Below, in pieces: positions 1-10,800 of a DNA stretch of 64,000 nt (its first letter is position 1; the number at the start of each line of letters is the position of its first letter). Location of the stretch: positions 34,597,245 to 34,661,244 of the forward strand of contig NC_066316.1 of NCBI RefSeq assembly GCF_022539315.1. The letters run 5' to 3'. The stretch is from Serinus canaria. Lineage: Eukaryota; Chordata; Aves; Passeriformes; Fringillidae. The notes under the pieces were generated by a model that searched no databases, was not told the origin of the DNA, and saw nothing but the letters and a program-made list of their open reading frames with translations. A program made the translations under genes and the position numbers.

Positions 1-3000
1 TCCCCAGCCATTCACTACAGAACAAAGAAAAAAAACCCAACCACACAAAAAGTTAAGAGATCTGGGCAGCACTGTTCCAGTACAAACAGATGTAAACAAC
101 TGGGTTACACACATGCAACTTCCAGATTACTTGAACTTTAGGAACTTGTACAGAAAGCAAAATATTGCCTGATCTTTAGGGGTCTGGGCTGCATCACAAG
201 CAAAAAGCCAAGCATGTAGTATAGCAGTCTGTCTGGAGACAGAGCACCAAGGGGAGGGCTTTGTGTCCACTGACCCATTATAGAGCACAGGACTGAAAAT
301 GACTGAAAACAAGGCTCTCCAAAGGGTACTAGCTACCAGAGTTACTAATGTTAACAAATACTATCAAGTCTGCAGGCAAGTTGTTCTTACTTCAGTAAAG
401 CAGGGAAGAACTACATTAGCATGCACGCAAACCAATGTCTGAACAAAACAAAAAAACAAGCTCAGCTTTCCTCTTCCAAATTTTGAAAATAAAAAAGCTA
501 GGCTTTCAAGTTTTAAACTCTTCTCATCATCTCCAGTTTCACTAAGCTTCAGTTGCATACCATACACTGTGCCCTTCCATATTTCTCAGGGAGGAAAACT
601 AGGCAGACTTGTGGGTGAGGAGAAGACAATGGACACATCCAAGGTCTCCCAACTTGCCCCAGCAAGGAGTCAGACAGACTGTAATGCTACAAACTCCCTA
701 AAAGATGAAGTTCAGTAAATGAGACTAGGACTAGCCACAGTAAGGAAAGCTTCAGCCATCATCCTAGGAGATGAACACCCATACTTCCCAATACTTGCCT
801 AAAATTTGCTACAGCAACCTTCTCCTGGTCCCAACGGAACTTCAGTTAAGAAGTTATGTACTAGGCAGTAAGAAAAAAAAATACAGCAATAACTGTACCC
901 CCCCCCAATAAAAAAGGACCCAATCAACAACTAAATCAACACACTCAAACCCCACTAAAACCAAACCAACAAACCAAAACCAAACAATGTAACAGACATT
1001 ATTGGTAAGCTAGTGGCACAGTGATATCTTCTTTCAATGTCTACCTAGAGGCTAATTCATATGAAAGTATATTCTAAAAAGAGACTAAGAACACCATCAG
1101 ACTAGCAGTTTTGTTAAGTATGCATTTCAAATGTATCACAAAAAAACTATGTTTCTGTTACACAGTTAAAAATAATTGCCAGATATTTTCAGTGTTATGT
1201 TATTTGCTACTGTTATGACTTTGATGAGTTTAGCAAAGCAATCTAGGCCTCTTCATCTAATAGCACCAGAAACTGGGGAAGCAGGGAAACAGACAGAAGA
1301 GAAATGCCTTCACAGATTAACCAAACTTCTCTGGCAGGGCTTTTTTAAGGCTCTCTGATCCCCTGGAAAGCCAGAGCCCTGCCCAGCTGTAGAAGCCAAA
1401 GCTCAGGTGTTTTGGGAGAACTTCAGTCTAATTCAGTTGTGGCCGCAGGACTACCTTTAAAGGTAGAGAGTGAAGACAGTTCCTGCTTTGCATTTAAAAT
1501 TTCTCAACCTTAAGTCTTTGGAAGGGGGTGTAGGCTCTCAACACCGCATAAACCAATCCAGCAAATCCCTGTAAAGGATGTTGTAAAGTCAACAGAGGCT
1601 GGAGGTGTGCAAAGTCTCTCAAGAATGCCATTTAGGAGGTGTAGCTACCAGCACTAGGACCTGAGAATTATTACTTAGTAAGAATACAACTATATTCAGG
1701 AAAGGCATTTACCCACTTCAGGATAACAACACAAATGGAGCGTTAGAACTGCTTAGAGATGTGAATTGTTAAGGTGGTGAAATGAACAAGAAATTCCTTC
1801 AGCTTTTAGAATGATGAAAAAACCCTCAGAATCAGCAACGCATTTAATTTAAAAACAGTGCTTTAACAAAGACTGGTCTGTTTGCAATTCCAGAAAGAGA
1901 AGCTACCAGCAACAGATGCCACAGAGGCTTCTCTGTCAGGTGTTACAGGACTCATTTATGTCAAGTATGTTATATGGTAGAAACAAGTTAGCAGACAAGT
2001 ATTTCTACCTGTTGCTATTCCAGCTCTCAAAGTCTTCTGCAGCCTAGCATATGCTGGTAGTCTGAAACAAGACATGGTTGAAGCATCAAAAATGATACAA
2101 AAAAACATGCTTATAACTGCAGCCAGTAGGGGTCATTTCAGTGTAAAAAATTGCAATGAAAGAAAAGACTAGAGACAGGAAGGAGAGTAAAAACATGAAT
2201 TTCTGTTCACACAGCTCTCTAAGACACTTTCATTTCCTCCTCCCTGGACTGGGGAAGGAAAGCGTTTGTCGTGCACACTCCCAGTGTGCACAACAGCAAA
2301 AAAAGCACAGCCTTTATTTTGTCAATGGATAAAAGCATGGCTTAATGCTACTCACATCAGGCATCACCAGCCTAGCCTGTTGCATGGGTGCCTGTAAACT
2401 GAACAACTGTTTAGGTCATCACAATCAAAAACCAGAGCTTTTCAATCTCATATTAGTGATCAGAGGCAGTACAATCAGTACCCTTTTATCCTTGCTGCCA
2501 CCTCATGTGCAAAACATGCACCATGAAGAACAACATATTACCTCTGTTCCTCAGAATGAGGTAGTTTCCTGACGATTCACTAACAGGCATTCCAGGATTA
2601 TTTATTAGGCTGACAGTTCAGCTTGGCTCGTTTTCATTTATGAGAATGAAAATTAAATAGATAAGTTAGAAAAAGAAAATTAAATAGGGAAGTTATCTCC
2701 CTTAGTTATAGTTAATAGATTGTTATCTCCCTCCCCTAGGACTATTCCTATAGGGACAGCTGGAACCAGTTTCTAACCACAACACTAATTGAAATACAAT
2801 CTTGCCAACAAATGCTTCATACTATTTTCAACAGTAGATGGGACGTGTTATGAGTTGAACTACAGCAACGTACAGATTGCATCACTTCAAAGGAATGAAA
2901 TACTCTTAAACTGCCAGAGATGTCCATACTGTGATACAGTAAGGAAATTGGAGCATTAAGGCTTTTAATGTCTGTAGGCTCTTAGTTCCTTTAACTATCG

Positions 3001-4424
3001 AGAAGGGGGGGAAGCTATTTTAGCCCAGCTTTTACTCAAAATCACATGACAAGAGAAACTCCTGCAAAACCAGGTAAGTTTTCCAAGTACCTTTGCTTGT
3101 ACTTTTCTATTTACAAAAACTTTTCCAATACATATTAAAAATAAGACACTACAGCAATGTACATATTCAGCAACATAGTCTCAACCAAGGTCTTCAAAAT
3201 AGTTCAGGGCCATTTAAAAATATTTTAACAATCGAGCTTTTAATCTAGAGCTCATCCTACCCAAGCATCAGCTCCCGAGGCTGACAGCATTGGTTGTAGC
3301 ACAGACGAGACACACCGCTCGGCTCTGCTGTGGTTTGCAATTTATTTGTTACGGAGGCAAATGGAGTTTTAAACTAATAATGAGCGCCATGACAAAGGTC
3401 AGCTGCCCACTAAAAATGACCGGGTTTAGCTTTCTTAAAATAGTGCATCATTTTCAATGCAAGTTTTTTGGACAGATGCTGCCTCACCAGCTCTCTGGAC
3501 TTTCTACTGCCCTCTACCCGCCGAGAGGAGACTGCCTTCGTCTCCTTTTCCAGAATTGTCGAAGCTCCCGCTCCGAATCACATATACATTTATACACATC
3601 CCAAACTACTGCTTATTTGTAATCTCTTTGCAGCGCCATGTTTTCCCTCAACTTGGGGGAAAAGGCAATTGGAGGTACAAAAGAAAGAGAGACTAAAAAT
3701 TTGTCTTTGGCCTTTCATTAATTTATAATACATAAAAAAAATAAATCTTAGGAATTTTGATAGATAAAAAACAGAACGGGGGTGAAGTCCTTTTGCATTT
3801 CATACCAATTAATCACCTCACAAGACGGTAGGAAGCTGAAGAGACTCTGAATACCCACGGGGGCAGAACTCCCGTAGGTATTTACCCCCCTTGATGCTCC
3901 AGCAAGTAAAAAGACACCCCTTATCACTATAAGCCGAGCAGGACAGGCAGAGAGATATTGACAGGAACAGGAAACAAAACTTTATAACAGATGATCAGTC
4001 TTCCTTGTTTCTTTACACAGGAGGGAATCCGGAATAGGAGTCATGTGTGCACGACTGACCTCCACCGATCTCCATCTGCCAAACTCTTCCCGAGTCCTTT
4101 ATGATGGAATTTTAGCTGGGCATCAGTAGCTGATACAAGCAATCAGCAAACCAGTGACACGCTATGGAGAATCAGTAGAACTCCAAAGTTTAGGGTAAGA
4201 ACATTAAGGGCAAAACTTCTAAGTAGGAGTCTGTGGGGTTTTTTAAGCAGGGAAGGTTAGAAGACACGCTCGCAGATGGGACAGGCGGGCGGGCTGGAAT
4301 GGAAGGAAGGCGCACCGGCGCCCAAAACGTCTAAGGTGCGCCCTCCTTCCTTTCCCGCCGCCCATCGGGTGCCCCCACCCCGGGGAACGGATGGAGGGAT
4401 GGAGGGTGTCCCGCCGCCTCTCAC
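1..4424 (-). other. CRIM1: 5' portion of CRIM1 intron 1
   Basis: This follows the exon 1 donor (GTGAGA reading down from 4424) and continues off the left edge. No second CRIM1 exon was found: no further VWC- or antistasin-type cysteine pattern next to splice sites on the minus strand, consistent with the long first intron known for this gene. Short open frames here (for example 3290-3622 +) have no recognisable domain. The segment 3230-4250 is higher in complexity and GC than the rest and borders the CpG island, so it could hold intronic regulatory sequence, but nothing specific can be named. A low-complexity A/C tract lies at 898-986. Confidence 0.85.
898..986 (+). repeat. A/C low-complexity tract
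   Basis: A nine-cytosine run is followed by degenerate AACCAAAC-type units. It lies in CRIM1 intron 1, and no function is suggested. Confidence 0.75.
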
Positions 4425-4776
4425 CTTCGCAGACGCCCACTTCGTACTCGGTGATGGAGTCTCCGTTGAGCGGCGGTCGGATGACACAGCGCAAGCCCCG
4501 GTCGCAAGCTCCGTGCAGCCCATAGACACCCCCGCAGCTCTCGTTCCGCTGCCGAGCGCACATGAAACAGCAACCGCAGATCCCCAGCACGATGCTACCG
4601 GGGCAGCTCTTCGGTTCTTCGCATTTGGATTCGTCGCAGGGTAAGCACACGAGAGCACGCGTCCCCGACTCGCCCTGCAGCAGGGCCAGCAGGAACAGCC
4701 ACCCCGCGGCCGCCAGGTGCCAGCCGCCGTCTCCGCCCGGGCGTCTCCTCCCCGCCGAGACCGCTGCCAGGTACAT
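4425..4776 (-). CDS. CRIM1: CRIM1 coding exon 1 (signal peptide plus IGFBP-type domain), partial gene
   Basis: CRIM1 is a single-pass membrane glycoprotein that binds TGF-beta/BMP family ligands through cysteine-rich repeats and modulates their processing and delivery (family knowledge). The exon reads 117 codons plus one base, from ATG at 4776-4774 to the donor GAAG|GTGAGA (last exon base 4425, GT at 4424-4423), a phase-1 exit. Residues 1 to about 38 hold an arginine-rich start and a leucine/alanine-rich core, a signal peptide. From residue 40 the sequence TRALVCLPCDESKCEEP is characteristic of CRIM1. Twelve cysteines follow (44, 47, 52, 58, 67, 69, 70, 73, 81, 91, 97, 116), including the CGCCxxC signature at 67-73. 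This is a full N-terminal IGFBP-type domain, with an N-glycosylation sequon NES at 78-80. The open frame runs on past 4425 into intron and those codons are not CRIM1. The ATG is the first in the GC-rich leader, with G at -3. The remaining exons are off-window to the left. Confidence 0.96.
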
Positions 4777-5080
4777 CCCAGCCGCCGCAGCCCGGCCTGG
4801 GCCGGGGGGAGCCTCTCGGAAGCCCCCTCGCCGGGCGGCGGACCCGAGCGCGCCGCGGCTCCTTCCCGCCGCCCCCGCCTCCGGCCCCCCGAGGAAAGTT
4901 TCCTCTCTCGGCGGCGGCGGCTTCAGCCAAACTTCTCCTCCGGGTGGCGGCTCCGCCCGCTGCCCCCTCCGGGAAGCGGCGTCCCTCAGCCCGGTCGTCC
5001 CCCGCCCGCCGGCTCCCGGTTCCTCGGCGCCGTGCGTGCGAGCGGCTGCGCGCGCGGCGGCGGCGGCTGGCTCTGTCCCC
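4777..5080 (-). other. CRIM1: CRIM1 5' untranslated leader (approximate)
   Basis: The 5' boundary is inferred only from the CCAAT boxes upstream and the usual 60-100 bp spacing to a start site; no transcript data are available. On the minus strand there is no ATG between the initiator at 4776 and the one inside the CCAAT box at 5156-5154. Any start site in this stretch therefore gives a leader free of upstream AUGs. The leader is very GC-rich, with GGC/GCC runs around 4905-4920 and 5050-5067. Confidence 0.5.
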
Positions 5081-5260
5081 CTCGCGTCCCGAGCCCCGAC
5101 TCGCCTCCTGCCTCACTCTCGCCCCGCTCCAAGTGCGCCCTCTGCCCTGCCCCCATTGGGCGATGATCGCCGCCGCACCGCCCCAAGTGCCCGTCCGCGC
5201 CTCTCTCATTGGACACCGCCGGGGCTGGCCCGCCCCCTTTCCTCCCGCGCCCCCCCAGCC
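5081..5260 (-). promoter_or_regulatory. CRIM1: CRIM1 core promoter with two CCAAT boxes and a GC box
   Basis: Two CCAAT boxes face the gene on the minus strand (ATTGG on the plus strand at 5155-5159 and 5208-5212), 53 bp apart, a layout typical of NF-Y promoters. A GC box (CCCGCCCCC on plus) lies at 5229-5237. No TATA box is seen between the boxes and the ATG. This suggests a CpG-island promoter with dispersed start sites about 60-100 bp below 5155. The motifs are seen directly; their use is inferred. Confidence 0.6.
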
Positions 5261-7710
5261 CCAGATCCTGGGGCTGGAAGAGGCGCAGCGGAGGCGAGGA
5301 GCAGCCTGGGCCCCACAGCGGCCGCCGCCTCCGCCTCCCCCTGCACCTCCCCTCCCCCTCCCGGGGCTCTGGGCGCGGAGCGGAGCGGGGCGGCGGCGCC
5401 AGACCGCGGGGACGGGCTGGCGGCGGCCCGGGGGACACCGGGGGCGGGGAGGGAGAGGGCCCCGCGAAGGGCGCAGCCCCAGCAGGGCGATGCTGCGGGG
5501 ACGTAAATGGGGCCTCGCCGTCCCCGGCCTCTCGGAGGCGAGAGCCTCCTCCTCTTCCTGCTCCCTCGAGGGGCGCGGGGATCCGGGACGGGGAGCGGCT
5601 CCGCGCCCTCTCAGCCCCAGCGCCACGGGAGAGGAGAGCCGGTCTCGCCCCGCCCCGTTCCGTTCCGTTCCCGCAGCCGGGCTCCGGGCGCGCCCAGGTG
5701 CCCCGCGGGTGCGGGGGAGCCGTGGCGGACCCGCGGGGGCGGGAGGGGCTGTCCCGCTCCAGCGGCGGCGCAGCGCTATCCCGGGCCGCCCCGCTGCCCT
5801 CTCATAAACAAGCGGCGGTGCCGCCGCTCGCCCGCCGACTTCGGCACCAAAACCCGACCCCGGGTCGCCTGGTGCTCTTCGCCGGCACACGGGCAAAAGG
5901 CCCCCGGGGCTACCGGCCGGTCTTCCCTACCGAACGGCTGCCGTCACCGCCCGGAGCCGGCCGGGCAGCCGCGGCCCTGCCGCCGCCCGGTCCGCTGGGG
6001 CTGCGCGGGCCAAGGACGGCCCGGAGCGGCGGCGCTGTGGCGGTGGCGCTGGCCCTGCGAGGCCGGCAGGCGGCAGCGCTCGGCGCGGCGCTCGCTCCGG
6101 CGGAGGATGCCCGTCCCGAGCCCGGGCGAGGGGGCGGCGGGGGGGAAACTAAGAGGAACGGTGTTGCCGGAGATCAAAATGCTGCCTTGACTGTGGGCGG
6201 CAGCCCCCGGGCGAAGAGATGGCAGGAAAGAGGAGGTAATTGGCCGCCCGGGGCAGCTCCTAGGTAGAATTTGAGAGCAGTACCTGCCGCTGCCGTGTCC
6301 TGCCCAGCCCAAGGTGCGATGGCAGCTTTGGGAACGATGGAGCCCGCGGTCAGGAATGCCCGGAACTGGGGTCATTTAGAGTAGGACACCATTGGCTCCG
6401 CAAGTGGATTTTGTCCGTTGCAAGGTGCTGATCCTGGGAAGGCTTGGAGTGCGTGTACCGGTGCCAGCAGTTTGGGAAGGAGGATCTGGAACCTTAATAG
6501 CGATTATTACAGAGAGGCCAAGACATGTCTCCTACAGTTTCTCTAGTCCCACACACATGTTCACTTTGGCACAACCAGTTCTTGTGTCAGCTGAGGAGTT
6601 GCTATGGAAGAGCAAAGCTCCAACTGGCAATGCAGAATTGCCACCAGGAAGAGACGGCACTGTAGTGTAAAGCTTTGTCAGCACTAGCATACCTTTTAGG
6701 TGAATTTTAAAAGCACTGTAATTCACTGTTGTTGACTCCAGCCTATATACCTACTATAGCAAAGATTCCCTATTGCTAGAACAGGCCCATTGGTAATAGA
6801 AACAATGCAACCATGTAACATGATGTCGAAAAATAAAGCATTTCCATATTTGTCTAAAATAAAGCCTTTTCCAGATTTGTCTAGTTTTAAAAATAATAAT
6901 GGTTTCATTGTAGCAGAATATCAGGTTGTATTGTGATTCATTCAGAACTTAAACTAAATTGTAAGAGATATTTTTCAAGAGCTACAATGTTTTTATTAGT
7001 CTCAATAGTTTGCAAGACATTGGTCTATTTCTCAGTGAAAACCCAAACAAACAAAACACTTGATACAGCATACATTAAATGGATTAGGGCCATTCAGCTG
7101 ACATATCTCAACAACGAATGGACAAACGGTGATTTACCGGACAGGAACATCTGAAGAAATACTGTAATATATTTTTGAAGAGATTTGGAAAGCAAATTAC
7201 AAGCTGGTCTTGCTAAATGCAGTGTGTTTTGGTATAAACAAAGCCAGTGTGTACATTTGAGGACAACCAAAAACATTGTATGTTTCTGCATTCTGCAAAG
7301 CGGTAGGTCAGGAAAGCACCCTGAAGGTCGTATTAGACAAGGCCTCAAACTCTGTTTGCAAATGAACGATACACCCTGGTGAAGCGACACACCTAGTAAG
7401 TTCTGTGCCGTTTCCTCAAAATTGCAAATTCTTTCTCTCCTCGTCCTCAGCCCTCTCGTGTCAGTTTGCCGAAGCACCTGCAGGGGTCAGAGTACTTTTG
7501 ATTCACCAGAAAATTCCACCAAAAAAGCCGCTGTGATTTGGATGACGGTAGTTTGTACTGTTTCCTACAGCCTGGAAATACTGCCTTTCGGTCATGTATT
7601 TTACTGACGAGGCACATGAAGGGTTTTGCCTTCCATTTGCATTGCTGAGATTGCTTTTTGAATGAGGCATACAGGTCCTGTGACTGTATTTTTAAAACAC
7701 TGTTCAGAAA

Positions 7711-7885
7711 CCTGAGATTGTGCAGAAAAGAATCACAACAGTGATTTTAGTGCTAGGGAGGATGCTGCACCATACAATACATGGTCAGAGGCTTGAATTT
7801 AATAGGCTTAGTTTATCAAAAGATGAAAAGTGAACTGATTACAATGTATTAATCCCCTTTTGTGAAAAAAATGAACTGGTCTATG
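7711..7885 (+). mobile_element. Ancient CR1-type LINE fragment (ORF2 C-terminal region)
   Basis: Translation gives a decayed but ordered match to the C-terminal part of CR1 ORF2. A VQKR-like start is followed, after the expected spacing, by QRLEFNRLSLSK (the family's leucine-rich RL..L.LFSL.KR block) and then a DLI/DYN-like segment, with intervening stops. It is far more diverged than the copy at 21.7-23.4 kb, so it is probably an old amniote-level insertion. The assignment rests on recalled family pattern, not on alignment. Confidence 0.45.
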
Positions 7886-10800
7886 AAAAATACGTAGGTA
7901 TTTTTCCAGGACTTATGTTCATAGCCAGCATGGAAATCCCAGACATGTTGGATTGCATGCTCAGGCAGTTCAATATTTCCCAGACATGCCAGACCTACCC
8001 ATCATGTACTGTGCTGTTGTACAGTATATTCAACACACAAAGAATTCACTGGACCTACTGTGCCTGTTTGCTTGTGTGGGAATGAACAAAGAAGCTCTAG
8101 AAGCAGTACAAAAACAGATGAAGAGGAAAGCTATGGACAGCTTAGATAAGAATGTTGTAGGGCCCTGAGAAAAAGAGAGCAAACTTTTGAGCTGACTGCC
8201 AAGTGAGAGAGGCTTCAGCTGTGAACAGGATTAATACCCTGATTCATGCACTGTTTATCCTGTGATAGCTGCATGTAAGAGAGGAAAATACAGAGATATG
8301 TATGGAACAAGGACCAAAATTCAGGCTTCTTGTCTCCTTAGGTCTTGCCCTTTAGATCCAAGTCACAAATTTTTCATGCTTTTGCTTATGTTTCCCTCTT
8401 TTGTCCCCAGGAACCAAAATACTTCATTGCACAATGGCACAGATTCAACAGGAAAAGTAGAGAATTTTCTTGCCCCAGACCTCAGGAGATTCCACAGGGA
8501 CAATAAGGTACTCCTTGGAAATCAGCAAATCTGATATATGCTGACTTTACAGGGAAAGTGAATATCCCTGCTTTCCCCAGCAAGAAGCAGTGGATCCATC
8601 TGGAAGACGGGAAATTCACTTATCCCTGCTCCTACCTGCTTCTTGATTTATTAAGGGTTCTACTGATCCAAATAGCTTAGGAATGAGCGGATTCAACTAC
8701 TGAAGTGAAACCCAGCTCCTTATTTCCCCTAGAAACAGGTTAGAAAATACTGCTGAATACAACTGTGGGAGGAAGAAAAGCATTCTGATTTACAGGCTGT
8801 AGCAGCTGAAATTTCCTGGACTTGTTCTCCTGCAATGTTAGTGTTGTATTGAAGCCACATCTAGGTTGGATGAAGTTGCAGCAGTTACTGAGTGGAGCTG
8901 TATAGCTTTCTTGGACATCATGGAATATGGAGCTTTTGTGAATCCACACAGTGATATGAGAAAACTACCATCCCCTTCACTGATTCCTCAGTTCTGTACT
9001 CACCACTCTTCCTTCTGGTAAATCTCCCCATGTGAAAAATACATGTTTAGTGTAAATTTCCTGTAAGTCTGAAATTTGCAATAGTGAAAACTGAAATGAT
9101 TTCATTTTATTTCATAGTTGAAGACATTTCTACTACCAAAAATAAAAATCTCCCTCCCCCCCAACACTAAATAAAATATCAAAATGTCCTCATTTCAATT
9201 CAAAAGGCTGTTTCCATTGCGCTGACACATGCTGGTAACTCCCTATATATTTCTGAATTTGGGAACATGGGTGTTTTTAATACCTAAGTTGTATTACTTT
9301 CCTACACAAATGTTTTGTTTCTGTTCTGTACCTCATTTTGTCTTTGTTGCACATTAAATTTCTTTTTTCATTCTTTAGTTTGTTAAGATCATTTACGTCT
9401 CCTTTGTAGCAGTCTCTTGACATAAACTCTTTCGTAAACAGGTTATTCACATGAGCAATCTCTACTACTGGAAAAGAAAAAGATCAAGATGAAACCTGCC
9501 ACTAATACAAGCAGTGCTGAATCAGTCTAAACCTCATGAGAATAATTTCTCTTATCTTCACAGAAATATCATGGGCTTATTACATTAGTAGCTGCAAGGT
9601 GTTTCAAAACCTCTAAATGGAAAATGGTGGGAAATTGAGAAAGTGAATAGAAGAGTTCATTTTAATACAAACAATCTGTGTATGAATTGTTTTGAACCAC
9701 TTCATAACAAATAAATATCCCATCAGGAAGTCTCTGGGGTGTTTTTAGCCCTAGTGGTTTTTCCTCTGAGTTGAATCCTTAGCTTGGAATGGCTCAGTAG
9801 TTCAAAATTTAAGTCTGGAATACCTAACAAACAGGTATGCAGCTTTTTCTTAATACATCTTTGATTCCTCATGTGTAACATAGAAGTAAAAGTATCTGCT
9901 TTTTTTAATGGCCTCAGAGCAACTGCATAAGCAATTTTAAAATACAATTGCATGACTAATTTACTTGTGAATATTTTTTTCTCAAATTTAGAAGCTATAA
10001 ATTAATACAAATTGTAAATAAATAAGCTGTAAATGAATGGGATTGGCCATTTACATGTGTAGTTCTTTACATTGCACTTAAGTCACTGAAACTGTGAATT
10101 CAACCCAAGCATTTTTTCAGACCTTAACAAGCTAGAATACATAACTTTAAAATTGTAAAGTTAAGGAACTAGGGAGTCAATATCTATTTAAGGATATGTA
10201 CCAGAAACATATTGGAAGAAATAACAACTATATCTAGAAAAGCAGTGTTGTATTTAAATTGATCACACTCAAGGTCACGTTGGATTTAGCTTCTTTAGCC
10301 TGAAGAAAATATTTTTAACAAATAAGCATACTTAGTAAGGAAAGACAATTTGATGTCAGTTTACAGAAGAAAAGTAGAAGTATTTTAAACTGGTATGTCA
10401 TTCTAGGGATTATTTGCATTTTTATTACAGAAAATCTGGCCACCAGAAAAGTAGGTGGATTAGATCAGCATGCACAATCCTCTTCATAGTGCTGCATACT
10501 GATAAGATTTAAAATGTTAGAATATAAATCTGAAAATGCTGTGTTTATTTCACTGCAATCTGCCATGTTTCAATAACTGCAGTATAAAATAGAGGAAATC
10601 AAATAGGATCAGGGATACACTGGATATGAACTAGGGTTTATCATAGCTAATCCCCTAGCTTAGTTGGTCCATGGAAAGTTCATAACATTCTAGTCAAGTT
10701 ACTTCCTATTCTAAACACAGTTTTGAGCTCTTGAAGGAAAAGCAGGAGGGCTGAAGCTGGTGGGTGCACACAAAGCTGATGGGTAGCTGTTACCTTGGTA

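Larger units (their letters stand above)
4270..6255. promoter_or_regulatory. CpG island over CRIM1 promoter and exon 1
   Basis: About 2 kb of dense CpG and very high GC begins near the end of intron 1 and extends more than 1 kb upstream of the inferred start. Both edges are abrupt against AT-rich flanks. It contains several GC boxes (for example CCCCGCCCC near 5648) and a three-unit CGTTC repeat at 5656-5670. The length beyond the promoter would allow divergent transcription to the right, but no exon of such a transcript can be proven from sequence. Long open frames on both strands are explained by the lack of stop codons in GC-rich DNA. Confidence 0.9.

Noticed and set aside
4243..4424. In-frame continuation of the CRIM1 reading frame past residue 117
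   Set aside because: The donor AAG|GTGAGA lies at 4425/4424, and the codons beyond it have none of the CRIM1 character. This is intron read-through.
4562..6267. Long open frames on both strands across the CRIM1 island (for example 4562-5506 +, 5209-6267 +, 4595-5896 -)
   Set aside because: They are rich in Pro, Arg, Ala and Gly, overlap each other in several frames and match no family. GC-rich DNA has few stop codons.
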